DNA of 64,000 bases from Paenibacillus qinlingensis (lineage in GTDB: Bacteria > Bacillota > Bacilli > Paenibacillales > NBRC-103111). The notes below the pieces were generated by a model, which was not told where the DNA came from, searched no databases, and was given only the letters and a program-made list of their open reading frames with translations. Where the stretch lies: the NCBI RefSeq assembly GCF_013204845.1, contig NZ_JABMKY010000006.1, positions 62,001-126,000 on the forward strand, in the 5' to 3' direction. A program made the position numbers and the translations under genes. Shown piece after piece: positions 19,341 through 27,516 of the stretch (positions are counted from its first letter, which is position 1; each line of letters opens with the position of its first letter).

Positions 19341-19763
19341 CTATAATGTCCAGTTGCACAATATTAGAATATCAATCATTTTACTTAAAATAATGATCTC
19401 AGGGTGCTGTAAATTGGAATTGTGAGATTGCACTTTATAATCCAGCATTTTCTTATATATATCTATCTGCTTATTTATATAAGGTTTTAAGTCCATGGAT
19501 TTCCTACATTCGAAGATTAACTCATCGTAACTAATATCACTTCCACTTTTAGTCATTGACAGGTGCTGAGAAAGTAATTGGACCTCAAGTAATATACCAT
19601 TAACTTTGAGCTGTGTTCGGTATATATCTAAGTTACCATTGCGGCGAATACGTTGATAATGTGTGCTACAAAGTCCCTTCGATCTTATTGTATTATTACA
19701 TTTGAGAACGGAACAAACGGGTGGATAATGCATTAGTTTGGGTCTACCAGGTGTTGGGGCCAT
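19341..19763 (-). CDS. Small zinc-finger-like protein of unknown function
   Basis: A 140-residue protein from the ATG at 19763, which has AGGTGA five bases upstream; a GTG at 19772 is an alternative. Residues about 15-35 read 'CSVLKCNNTIRSKGLCSTHY', a CxxxxC...CxxH pattern, followed by 'QRIRRNG'. This small metal-binding motif is common in phage-type and HNH-associated DNA-binding proteins. The remainder is helical with no recognised domain. It is a single-gene unit with its own terminator, isolated between a germination operon and a secreted-protein gene. Whether it is a phage remnant is inference; no phage genes adjoin it. Confidence 0.6.
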   Translation of the reverse strand: MAPTPGRPKLMHYPPVCSVLKCNNTIRSKGLCSTHYQRIRRNGNLDIYRTQLKVNGILLEVQLLSQHLSMTKSGSDISYDELIFECRKSMDLKPYINKQIDIYKKMLDYKVQSHNSNLQHPEIIILSKMIDILILCNWTL

Positions 19764-19859
19764 CGTTATCACCTACCTTTAGGAAGTAGCGTATGCTCAG
19801 TTCAAATTAATGGGTGCTCCACACATCGACATAAAATGATACGTTTCGTCATTATTTTA

Positions 19860-19908
19860 AGTATACCAAGGAATGGTGACAGTAGTTGTCACTCTTCATT
19901 GGTATACT
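19860..19908. promoter_or_regulatory. Long near-perfect palindrome upstream of a secreted-protein gene
   Basis: A 22-base left arm beginning AGTATACCAA and a right arm ending TTGGTATACT match at 19 of 22 positions by my count. They flank a 5-base centre with inner arms GTGACA and TGTCAC. It lies 124 bases before the ATG at 20033 and resembles the element at 13743-13792. It is probably a large operator; no T run follows, so it is not a usual terminator. Confidence 0.55.
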
Positions 19909-20032
19909 TAATTTTGTAGTTAATTCCATGCTGCACCATAAGGAGGAAAGAAATAGGTATAGGACTACGCTTACATTTCAAGCATGTAGAACTGTAAGGA
20001 ATTTATTACATCACTTAGGAGGAACAGAAACC

Positions 20033-23000
20033 ATGAAGGTTAAACTTTTAAAAAAGAAGCTGGCTGTTAGCATTGTAGCGCTAACCTTACTGACGAGTCC
20101 TTTTACATCTTTTACACCCATTCAGTCTGCGGCGGCGGCAACTGCATCTGTAGCTACTACCGTAAAAGCAGGTACATCATCTGTTCAAGCGGGACAACCA
20201 ATCGACTTTACACTTACATCCACTGCCGCTGTAAACAAAAAACTGATATTCCAGTTTCAAGTAATTGGAAGTAACGGAGTGAAGGTTTATGAACAAATTT
20301 TGAAAGATCAAGTTTTGCCCGCAGGAACACCGACCTCCTATCCAGTTCAGTGGAAAACTCCTGTTAGCTTGCCGGCTGGCAAGTATACAATCAGCTTGGG
20401 TGTATTTGGAGCAGGTTACTCCGAATCCATTTCCTGGAACTGGGGGCTTGCGCCATTTGAAGTCAAAAGCTCCTCCGGTGGCAATGATGCTCCAGACAGC
20501 GCTCCTGTATTCACTTCTATGGCGACAGTTCCCGCTACGATACCTGCTGGAACGCCAGCTGCATTATCAGCTACTTTCACAAGTGACAAAAAAGCGACGG
20601 CGAATTTGAATCTTGCTGTATTTAACGTTAACAATCAAAAAGTGTATGAAGAAAACTTTACTAATGTTACTTACGAACCAGGCGTAGCCAAAGCACAACC
20701 TTTGAAATGGGACGTTCCAGCGGACACAGCCTCTGGTTCTTATACACTCCAAGCTACGCTGACAGGTGTTGATGGTGCCGTTTACCATAAAAATACTAAA
20801 CTCGGTACTTTTACAATAAAAGGCGATAATCCTGCGGCTACGGCTGTATATACGACCCTGGCAGTTGTAGATGGAACTTCAACAAAAGCAGGAAATACAG
20901 CTAGTTTTACTGCCAAAGTAACTTCCAGCAAAACAGCTGCTGCATTAGTTAACGTAGTTATTGTCGATCCTTACACAGGCAGTCCTATTTTTCAAAAAGT
21001 GTTTGATAAACAAGCGTTGACTGAGAATATAGCCAAGGAAATTCCTATATCATGGGAAGTCCCTGCTAATCTTGCTACAGGCACATACCCGATTTCCATT
21101 GGTATTTTTGGAATCGGTTGGGAAAAACAATACGCTTGGAATGCAAAGGCGGGAGTCATCAACGTAAATGACGGGAGTGTGCCAGAAGCACAGTTCACGG
21201 CCTTGTCACAAGTGACCCCTGGTTCTGTGGAGGTAGGCAGCAAAGCTAAGATTCAAGTTGCAGCTACGAGTGACATTAATATTTCAGGTACTGTGCAAGC
21301 TAAAATTATCGATCCTAAAGGAACGACAGTATTCGCAAAAGAATTTTCAAATGAGACTTTCTATAAACAAATAGCTAAAACATTGGCAACAGAATGGACG
21401 CCTTCCAATAAAGCAGAAATTGGTACGTACAAGCTGGAACTGGGTATTTATAACACAGAGCACACACAAACTTACTACTTGAATGCTGTGGCTGCACAAT
21501 TTAATGTCATTCCGGCACCTGTAGTAGAGCCAACTCCAACACCCTCACCAACGCCAGGTGGTGAAAGTCCAGACAATGGATCGATAGCAAAATGGACGCT
21601 GAAAGCAGCAGTTGATCCTGTTCTGGAAGCTGGTTACACAGCGACAATTATGGCGGAGGTAGGCAGCGATGTAGATGCTAAAGCACTTGTTGATGTTGAG
21701 GTTTATAAAGGAAACACGAAAGTTTATCAATATTTTGTGGATAACCAAATATTTAAAGCGGGTGTCACCAGACAATATCCGGTAACTTGGAATATTCCTG
21801 TCTCCCAAGAGCGCGGAGACTATACAATTCGAGTAGCTGCCTTTGCACCAGGCTGGGGATCAAACTGGCCATCAAGCTGGAATGGAAATGCGACTTCTTT
21901 TAAAATTTCCTGGGGCATCATTCCTGATATCATCATGAAAAGCACGAAAAAAGCAGATATTATAAGACCGAGTGAAAAGCAAGTAATCGATACACAATTA
22001 ACAAGCTCAGAAACAGCATTAGCTACTGTCATTACAGAATTATACGATCAGGTTGGAAATCTGGTTGACAGACAAGAACAAAAAGATGTGCAATTTACTA
22101 AAGACGTGCCCAACACGTATGTAACGGAGTGGACAGCGTCAAGTAGTGCCGTCAATGGTACTTATACGTTGAAAGTTTCTGTAGCGAAGCCAGACGGCGT
22201 GCGTGTCTATTACACGAATCCGGAAGCTGTGAAGTTCGAAGTTACAGGTGGTATTACAATGGAATACATCCTGACCGCGACAACTGTACAACCGGAGGTC
22301 AGTGCAGGTAAGACGCTGAATGTAATTGCAAAGGTAGGAAGCACAGTTCCTTCTATAGTTTCTATCAAAGTGAATTTCGTCGATGTTCTGACAGGTAAAA
22401 CAGTACACTCCGAGGAGCTTAGAAATCAAACGATTTCTTCCGATAAGCCAGCAACACTCAATATGAACTGGACGTTGCCAAAATGGATCAAGATGAACCC
22501 AAGTTCCATTAAAACAAAAGAAGACGTCATTCAGTACGTGCTTGATGGAACTTACAAAGTTAATGTAGAGTTGTATAACCCGGATATGACGCATAAAATC
22601 AAATCGGCTGAAGGAGCGACCAGCTTTAAAGTTGTATCTTCTGTCGATGCTTCTGCTCCAAAACCGGCAAAAAAGCCAGAACTTGCTAAAACGATGAAGC
22701 TTGGCGTGTTTGCAACAAATAACGATGCAAATGGTATTACGGGTTGGATGCCGCAAACCGGAGCTCCATGGGATCTTGCTTACCGTTACTTAAATGGCGG
22801 TGTTAATAGTGCGGACGGTTGGAGATACTGGGATCAAGGCAATGTAGGAAAATGGGAAGGCGCATATGTATATGACTATGCAAAAAAAGCAACAGAACGT
22901 GGGTATACACCTGTATTTACTTTCTATCAAATGCTTCAAACCATTTCAGCAGATTGCCTGAAATGCGGAGAAGTTCAGGACGATCTCATGACTTTGAATG

Positions 23001-24004
23001 ATCCATATGCGATGCGTTCTTATTTTGAAGAATTTAAGTTAATGATGCAATTAATTGGAACAGGCGATTATAATGGAAGACAAGGTATCGGGAAAACGGC
23101 AGTTGTCCATATTGACCCTGATTTGGCTGGTTATGCGCAACAAGCAGTTCTTGATAATAAGCGTTGTCACAATCAATGTACGGGTCAAGGCAATAACCCT
23201 GCGTTCCTGAATGCAGCTGTATCTAGTACAAGGATGCCTGAATTGGAAGGTTTACCAGATACATATCAAGGTTATAATTATGCTTTACTTCGACTGCGTG
23301 ATTTGTATGCGCCCAATGTTTTGATGGCTCCTCATGTAAACAGCTGGGGAACTTTGACGGATGTAACCAAGAATACAGATCCTAATTTAGACGTGCTGGG
23401 CTTGGCCAAAAAAGCTGGGGAGTTTGCTGTGCAAAATGGATTTAAGGATCTTCCTTATGGAATTCAACCTTATGATTACGTGCTGCTGGATATTGACGAT
23501 AATGATTCAGGTGCACAATCCGGTCCCCAATTAGGAAATTGGTTGGATCGTACCAACTTGACGCTGCCTAACTTTCACAGATGGGAAAAGTTCGTTAAAG
23601 GAGTTTCAGATACGATAGGAAAGAAAATCATGGTATGGCAAATTCCTGTAGGTAACCAAGTGTATCGTACGATGAATAACACGCCAGGCCATTGGCAAGA
23701 TAACAAAGTTGAGTACTTCTTCTCTCACTTGCAAGAATTGGCTGACTCTGGCATTGAAGGACTGATGTTTGGAGCAGGTCAACCGACTTCAACTGCACAT
23801 TATAATAAGTTTAAAGATGCAGGGGAAGATGAGAATGGTGTGTTTAACCCTGCTCCACTTACAAATATCACTGCAGGTTGGGGAGATGGCTCCAAGCATA
23901 CGAATGACAAGGTTGCGAATTATAGCGACGATGATGGTGGACTTTTGAGAGAGAAAGCCATTGAGTATTACAAAAACCCACTTCCTCTCCCAGTGAATAA
24001 ATAG
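20033..24004 (+). CDS. Secreted Ig-module protein with unassigned TIM-barrel-like domain
   Basis: A 1323-residue secreted protein; the ATG at 20033 follows AGGAGG at 20017-20022. The signal peptide ends near residue 40. Seven modules of about 100-120 residues follow (about 45-490 and 515-865), recognisable by 'PVxWxxP', 'GxYxxxxGxFGxGW' and a final 'F.V'. A proline/threonine linker lies at about 490-512. From about residue 880, a 440-residue domain reads like a TIM-barrel glycosidase ('GYTPVFTFYQML', 'VVHIDPDLAGYAQQ', 'YVLLDIDDNDSG', 'KIMVWQIPVGNQ', 'GLMFGAGQPT'); I cannot assign a family. The Asp in 'HIDPD' and the acidic cluster in 'DIDDND' are candidate active-site residues. Two modules of the same type open the GH44 protein at 35873, so these probably work on the same polymer. 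Confidence 0.7.
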   Translation: MKVKLLKKKLAVSIVALTLLTSPFTSFTPIQSAAAATASVATTVKAGTSSVQAGQPIDFTLTSTAAVNKKLIFQFQVIGSNGVKVYEQILKDQVLPAGTPTSYPVQWKTPVSLPAGKYTISLGVFGAGYSESISWNWGLAPFEVKSSSGGNDAPDSAPVFTSMATVPATIPAGTPAALSATFTSDKKATANLNLAVFNVNNQKVYEENFTNVTYEPGVAKAQPLKWDVPADTASGSYTLQATLTGVDGAVYHKNTKLGTFTIKGDNPAATAVYTTLAVVDGTSTKAGNTASFTAKVTSSKTAAALVNVVIVDPYTGSPIFQKVFDKQALTENIAKEIPISWEVPANLATGTYPISIGIFGIGWEKQYAWNAKAGVINVNDGSVPEAQFTALSQVTPGSVEVGSKAKIQVAATSDINISGTVQAKIIDPKGTTVFAKEFSNETFYKQIAKTLATEWTPSNKAEIGTYKLELGIYNTEHTQTYYLNAVAAQFNVIPAPVVEPTPTPSPTPGGESPDNGSIAKWTLKAAVDPVLEAGYTATIMAEVGSDVDAKALVDVEVYKGNTKVYQYFVDNQIFKAGVTRQYPVTWNIPVSQERGDYTIRVAAFAPGWGSNWPSSWNGNATSFKISWGIIPDIIMKSTKKADIIRPSEKQVIDTQLTSSETALATVITELYDQVGNLVDRQEQKDVQFTKDVPNTYVTEWTASSSAVNGTYTLKVSVAKPDGVRVYYTNPEAVKFEVTGGITMEYILTATTVQPEVSAGKTLNVIAKVGSTVPSIVSIKVNFVDVLTGKTVHSEELRNQTISSDKPATLNMNWTLPKWIKMNPSSIKTKEDVIQYVLDGTYKVNVELYNPDMTHKIKSAEGATSFKVVSSVDASAPKPAKKPELAKTMKLGVFATNNDANGITGWMPQTGAPWDLAYRYLNGGVNSADGWRYWDQGNVGKWEGAYVYDYAKKATERGYTPVFTFYQMLQTISADCLKCGEVQDDLMTLNDPYAMRSYFEEFKLMMQLIGTGDYNGRQGIGKTAVVHIDPDLAGYAQQAVLDNKRCHNQCTGQGNNPAFLNAAVSSTRMPELEGLPDTYQGYNYALLRLRDLYAPNVLMAPHVNSWGTLTDVTKNTDPNLDVLGLAKKAGEFAVQNGFKDLPYGIQPYDYVLLDIDDNDSGAQSGPQLGNWLDRTNLTLPNFHRWEKFVKGVSDTIGKKIMVWQIPVGNQVYRTMNNTPGHWQDNKVEYFFSHLQELADSGIEGLMFGAGQPTSTAHYNKFKDAGEDENGVFNPAPLTNITAGWGDGSKHTNDKVANYSDDDGGLLREKAIEYYKNPLPLPVNK

Positions 24005-24019
24005 CTGATAATGGAATAA

Positions 24020-24056
24020 GCCTTGCTGACGTTGCTGTCAGCAAGGCTTTAATTTG
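24020..24056 (+). terminator. Rho-independent terminator
   Basis: A perfect 11-bp stem GCCTTGCTGAC / GTCAGCAAGGC with loop GTTGCT, then TTTAATTT, starting 16 bases after the stop at 24004. Confidence 0.88.
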
Positions 24057-24086
24057 GTTGGAGGAACATATCCATTTATCCCCTAC

Positions 24087-24137
24087 AAATAAACACAAAT
24101 ATACCTTTCATTCCGGAAGGTTTATTTGTGTTTATTT
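24087..24137. repeat. 21-bp-stem inverted repeat
   Basis: Arms at 24087-24107 and 24117-24137 match at 20 of 21 positions by my count (arm text AAATAAACACAAAT...ACCTT) around a 9-base loop TCATTCCGG. It is AT-rich, lies just after a normal terminator, and ends exactly where the divergent repeat A begins. It could be a second terminator or a small repetitive element. Confidence 0.6.
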
Positions 24138-24336
24138 CCTGAGGACATTTTTCCCACCTTATCATTTCTGTAGCATTACAAAATTAAAATATTGAGGTAT
24201 CTCAGTATTTTCATCGGTGATACTTATAGTCCGTCGACTCTAAGTGATCACATAGATTAACATGTGAATATGTCAGTAGTAAAGCAGATCAATTTCTGAC
24301 ATTAGATCTAGGCAATCCAAATAAGCAATAAGGGAG
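24135..24336 (+). repeat. Divergent intergenic repeat, copy A
   Basis: About 200 bases resembling 27517-27690. Shared landmarks in order: TTTCCTGAGG-ACATTT, ACCTTA-CATTT, the AGTCCGTCGACTC element, TATGTCAGTAGTA, TTAGATCTAGGCAATCC and AATAAGGGAG. Here it leads into a 50-residue ORF. The order and spacing of landmarks imply common descent. Confidence 0.75.
24219..24245 (+). promoter_or_regulatory. Conserved palindromic element, site A
   Basis: First of five copies in the window. The 22-base block starts GATACTTATAGTC and ends CGTCGACTC at 24240. Extended by five bases it forms an inverted repeat ACTTA-t-AGTC-CGTC-GACT-c-TAAGT. Thirteen bases downstream is the AGATTAACATG box. It precedes the small ORF at 24347. 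Confidence 0.7.
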
Positions 24337-24346
24337 TACTTATAAT

Positions 24347-24499
24347 ATGATATTTTATGATATAAATCCACAGCTCATGTATGTAGAACGGCTAATTAAT
24401 CAAGATAGATTAGTAAAAGAATCTGCCAGTCTAGAACTAAAAAAAGTGGAAAGGTGTTTAGTGAAGCTCGTAAACATATTGCACGCTAATAAGAAATAG
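24347..24499 (+). CDS. Small 50-residue protein downstream of element A
   Basis: An ATG at 24347 with AAGGGAG upstream opens a 50-residue frame ending at TAG 24497-24499. The product starts MIFYDINPQLMYVERLINQD, is charged and helix-prone, and ends in lysines, with no signal peptide or membrane segment. I do not recognise a family. Support for coding is moderate: a plausible ribosome site, complete frame and position directly behind the conserved element and upstream of the WYL regulator gene. In the second copy of this region (27517-27799) the ORF has been deleted just after its ribosome site. It could be a small regulatory partner protein. Confidence 0.45.
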   Translation: MIFYDINPQLMYVERLINQDRLVKESASLELKKVERCLVKLVNILHANKK

Positions 24500-24568
24500 A
24501 GTTGGTTTTGCATGTTTGCGAATTGTCATTATGTAGGTTAGTCGGTATTTTAGTTTAAGGGGGTTGCA

Positions 24569-25534
24569 ATGAACAAGTCACAGAGGCTTATTTCACTCCT
24601 GATGACCTTGAACTCAAAGAGGAAATTCACTCTTAAGCAGCTCTCTGAGCAGTTTGAAGTTTCGAAGAGAACGATATTACGTGATTTTCAAGACTTGGAG
24701 CAATTAGGATTACCTATATTTACTGAGTATGGTGTTAACGGAGGTTACCAGATTTTAAAGGAAAGAGCATTACCACCACTATGGTTTACGGAAAATGAGG
24801 CAATTGGGCTTTTTTTTGCTTGTCAGTCACTGGAGTACTTCGGTTCTCTTCCATTTGATGCAGAGATTAAGACCACACTTGATAAACTTTTTTTTTCATT
24901 TCCAGATGACATCAAACATAGAATAGAACGGCTCAAGAAAAGACTTCGTATTTGGACCCCTACTGTAGAACAGCCGTATCTGCATTTATTATTAAAAGCT
25001 GCGTTGGAAAGGACCAATGTTGAAGCGGTATTTAATTCGTATAGCGGCGAAAATAAGAGTACGTTGCTGCCATTAGGTCTGTATGCAATGAACGGTCTTT
25101 GGTACTGTCCAGCCATGGATATCAAAACTGGTCAAGTACATGTAATTCGCACTGATCAATTTGCTTCCGTTAAGCCAATTATAAGTGAAGCAACGGATAT
25201 AAAGACGATATCGAACTTCCTAGTAGATTCTGATGCGGCTATAGATCGATGGCTTGGAGTTCAAGTAGTAGAGACTGAATTGGAACTTGAAGTAAGATTA
25301 ACTGAGCGTGGAGTTGCTCGTTGCCAAGTGGATGTGTGGTTGGTTAACGGATTACAAGTAAACGATGACGGAACAGGTATTATTGCTCGGAATATGAGTT
25401 CATCCTATATAATGTGGGCTGTTTCTTTTTTTATCTCGTTAGGTTCAGAGGCTGAAGTTATAAGTCCTATAGAAGTACGGGAACGTATTCAGGAGCAGCT
25501 TGTGGAACTTGCACACATCTATAATGAACAATAA
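24569..25534 (+). CDS. WYL-domain transcriptional regulator (DeoR/YafY-type HTH)
   Basis: A 321-residue protein. Residues 1-60 form a DeoR/HTH_11-type winged helix ('KFTLKQLSEQFEVSKRTIL', 'DFQDLEQLGLPIFTEYG'). A linker 'NGGYQILKERALPPLWFTE' follows, and a WYL sensor domain spans about 140-225 ('LPLGLYAMNGLWYCPAMD', 'VHVIRTDQFASV'). The C-terminal WCX extension runs to residue 320. Such proteins are ligand- or nucleic-acid-sensing regulators that usually control adjacent genes. It starts with ATG behind AAGGGGG and is followed after 117 bases by a small monooxygenase-like gene, its likely target. It is in the same orientation as element A. Confidence 0.9.
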   Translation: MNKSQRLISLLMTLNSKRKFTLKQLSEQFEVSKRTILRDFQDLEQLGLPIFTEYGVNGGYQILKERALPPLWFTENEAIGLFFACQSLEYFGSLPFDAEIKTTLDKLFFSFPDDIKHRIERLKKRLRIWTPTVEQPYLHLLLKAALERTNVEAVFNSYSGENKSTLLPLGLYAMNGLWYCPAMDIKTGQVHVIRTDQFASVKPIISEATDIKTISNFLVDSDAAIDRWLGVQVVETELELEVRLTERGVARCQVDVWLVNGLQVNDDGTGIIARNMSSSYIMWAVSFFISLGSEAEVISPIEVRERIQEQLVELAHIYNEQ

Positions 25535-25651
25535 TGTGGAGTCTATCATCCAGAAGACGGATAGTTGGATACTGGAGTGCGGATAGTAAAGAAGGAAAGC
25601 CATTCGGTAGATAAACCTTCTTCGGATATCAAATGGAGGAAGAAAACGTCT

Positions 25652-25972
25652 ATGAAGCAGAAGTATTATGAGTTAATTCTATATAAATTGTTGTCTAATT
25701 CAGATTTTGAGGCATATAAAGCGTCAGTAGACATGTTGAACGCATTCTTGGAAGAAATTCCCGGTTTTGTGAAGAGCAATGTGTTTTATCAAGCGGAAAT
25801 GAAACTCTGGATTGAACTAACAGTCTGGGATAGTAAGGAAGCAGCCAAAAGATCGGATGAAGCGTTGATGTTACATGTAGCAAGTAAACAAAGATTCACA
25901 TGCATAGAAATAGAAAAAATGCCATTAACATCTCCTTGGCCACTTGATTCTCTTTCTCCATGTATCATATAG
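25652..25972 (+). CDS. Antibiotic-biosynthesis-monooxygenase-like (ABM) protein
   Basis: A 106-residue protein from the ATG at 25652, which has GGAGGAAG just upstream (an earlier in-frame start at 25565 lacks a ribosome site). The pattern 'YYELILYKLLSNSDFEAY', 'FLEEIPGFVKSNVFYQ', 'LWIELTVWDSKEAAKRSDEA' is that of the dimeric alpha/beta-barrel ABM family. These are often paired with WYL regulators and annotated as quinol or heme monooxygenase-like, but a true activity cannot be inferred. Its last residues and the bases after it recur at 27697-27799 in front of the esterase gene, showing that this gene and an esterase gene were once neighbours. Confidence 0.75.
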   Translation: MKQKYYELILYKLLSNSDFEAYKASVDMLNAFLEEIPGFVKSNVFYQAEMKLWIELTVWDSKEAAKRSDEALMLHVASKQRFTCIEIEKMPLTSPWPLDSLSPCII

Positions 25973-26032
25973 TAAATTATTTTAAGACTATGGCTATCAA
26001 GAATCGCTTGGTTTCATTGTCATTTTTATTCA
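25946..26032 (+). pseudogene. Remnant start of a duplicated esterase gene (direct-repeat copy 1)
   Basis: The block from GATTCTCTTTCTCCATG to CATTTTTATTCA matches 27697-27799. The last 32 bases differ by a single base from the esterase start, and the change turns its ATG into ATC. The esterase frame then runs into unrelated sequence. This is a truncated copy whose intact relative begins at 27770; the first 27 bases also encode the end of the ABM gene. Confidence 0.7.
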
Positions 26033-26080
26033 AGTAGAATAATATCGAGTTAATTCACAATGCCCAAGAGGTGTTCCATT

Positions 26081-26875
26081 ATGTCTATTGATTCAATCCT
26101 AACTGTTATTAACCGACTACAAAAAGATATCGCCCACATACAAAAGAAAATGAGAGAGGAAGATAAAAATGAAGCACAGAAATTATCAAGAATTGTACAA
26201 ATCGAAAGAAGCATTACTAAAAGCACATCAGTAAGCACATATAGTAGTAAAATGAATGAAATTTCCAAGTTACAAAAGGATATCACCAAAATTAGCAGTA
26301 AGCGTACGGAATTATCTAAAAAGCTTGTGAGTAAAACAGTAGAACTCAAAAATAACCAAAAACTACTCTCGAAAGAGCAAGAACTAGAGCGGTTGAAACG
26401 ATTTGAACAACAGATACGACTGGAAAGAGAGCAACTTGCTCATGATAAAACATTTGATTTGTTTATTTCTCATGCAAGCGAGGATAAAGAAGAATTTGTA
26501 AGTCCGTTAGTCATGGAGTTAGAGTGGTTAGGTATTAGAGTTTGTTACGATGAATTTACTCTAAAAGTCGGGGATATTATTAGGGGATCAATAGAAAAAG
26601 GATTGATTCAATCTACATTTGGGATTGTTGTTTTTTCTAGCTCAATCTTCAAAAAATACTGGAGCCAGCACGAGCATGATGGACTATTCATGCAAGCAAT
26701 GACAACGGGAACACAAAGAATTTGGCCAATATGGCACAAAGTTTCAAGAGACGAAGTTATGTATCATGCTCCTTCATTAGTTGATAATGTCATATTAAAC
26801 TCTAGCAGTATGACTACTAATGAGATTGCCAAAAAATTATCTCTTATGGTTCAAGTTCCAAAGTCCATAGGCTGA
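26081..26875 (+). CDS. Coiled-coil TIR-domain protein, possible NADase effector
   Basis: A 264-residue protein; the ATG at 26081 follows AAGAGGTG. Residues about 5-115 are charged heptad-like helices ('LQKDIAHIQKKMREEDKN'), probably an oligomerising coiled coil. From about residue 125 a TIR domain begins with FDLFISHASEDKEEFV and continues 'LEWLGIRVCYDEF', 'IEKGLIQSTFGIVVFSSSIF' and 'KYWSQHEHDGLF'. Glu198 in W194-x3-E lies where TIR NAD-hydrolases carry their catalytic Glu. Bacterial TIR proteins often act as NAD-depleting effectors in phage defence, but no defence partner gene adjoins it. It lies between direct-repeat copies at 25946-26032 and 27697-27799, which suggests it arrived or was trapped during a rearrangement. 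Confidence 0.85.
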   Translation: MSIDSILTVINRLQKDIAHIQKKMREEDKNEAQKLSRIVQIERSITKSTSVSTYSSKMNEISKLQKDITKISSKRTELSKKLVSKTVELKNNQKLLSKEQELERLKRFEQQIRLEREQLAHDKTFDLFISHASEDKEEFVSPLVMELEWLGIRVCYDEFTLKVGDIIRGSIEKGLIQSTFGIVVFSSSIFKKYWSQHEHDGLFMQAMTTGTQRIWPIWHKVSRDEVMYHAPSLVDNVILNSSSMTTNEIAKKLSLMVQVPKSIG

Positions 26876-27073
26876 TGCTTTGAGAAACTCAATTGCCAGC
26901 CAATAAATATAATTTGATTGATCATCCACGCCAGCTTTGCTAGCTTTCTGCCAATCCAGTTTAATCATCTTATTCGCTACATTACTGTCGAGCACTGCTT
27001 GTTGTTAAATCACCATTCCCACTCTCGACCATCCTGCATTAATGTTGATGCGAATCCCGTTTTCGGTACGCCA
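26837..27073 (-). pseudogene. Decayed minus-strand ORF fragment
   Basis: On the minus strand one frame reads 'RTENGIRININAGWSRVGM', then a stop, then 'LDSNVANKMIKLDWQKA' and 'DDQSNYIYWLAIEFLKA' before a final stop inside the 3' end of the TIR gene. The text looks protein-like but has an internal stop and no start or ribosome site. I do not recognise its family. It may be debris from the rearrangement that shaped this region. Confidence 0.25.
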
Positions 27074-27078
27074 AGGTA

Positions 27079-27306
27079 ATGTGGCCTATATGGTTGAAGG
27101 TTAAAAAAGTGGGGAGTATCGTGAAAACCTACTCGTCGATCGACGGTGCCGAATGGACCGAGCGAAGCTCGCATACTCTTGCCTTTACCGAGCCATATAC
27201 AATGGGATTGGTATTATCCGCAGGTGTGGACGGTCAATTTGTCGAGGCTACCTTTAGCAACATTATGTGGCCGGTGTTACCTTTGGGAACTAATCAAACG
27301 GAATAA
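27079..27306 (+). pseudogene. Remnant of a GH9-type C-terminal concanavalin-like domain
   Basis: This 75-residue frame ('PIWLKVKKVGSIVKTYSS', 'WTERSSHTLAFTEPYTMGL', 'VEATFSNIMWP') closely resembles the last half of the repeated domains ending the GH9 protein at 5502 ('PIWLKVEKIGNTIKTYTS', 'FAEVTFDNVMWP'). It has no ribosome site, signal peptide or upstream domain, so it is the stump of a once longer secreted enzyme whose terminator survives at 27394-27433. DNA-level divergence from the GH9 gene indicates an old paralog rather than a recent copy. Confidence 0.75.
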
Positions 27307-27393
27307 AGATATGAGGCCAATTTCGTTGCAATACAGGCTTATCTCACTGCATTCGTCGTGAATGTGAGGAGAATGCTGAAGTTAATAGAGAGA

Positions 27394-27433
27394 AAGCAGC
27401 CCACCTTCTGACGAGGGCCGGTCTGCTTTTTTT
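27394..27433 (+). terminator. Rho-independent terminator behind the gene remnant
   Basis: AAGCAG pairs with CTGCTT, with GC-rich inner pairs, followed by seven T residues; it lies 88 bases beyond the remnant stop codon. Confidence 0.75.
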
Positions 27434-27516
27434 ATCTCATACTTTTTCCATTTCGAGGTTTGATTTTATTCAAAAGTCAGGCTTGCATGGTCTCGTTTCA
27501 GAAGATTTTATATTTG

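Noticed and set aside
22139..22756. Long antisense frames over repetitive secreted-protein genes (e.g. 22139-22756, 8516-8917, 53898-54317)
   Set aside because: They lie entirely inside well supported genes, lack ribosome sites and have low-complexity or cysteine/histidine-rich products typical of shadow frames.
24219..24245. ECF sigma promoter reading of the conserved element (CGTC as a -10)
   Set aside because: The sequence 16-17 bases upstream is not conserved among the five copies, whereas AGTC/GACT symmetry is kept; a palindromic operator fits better.
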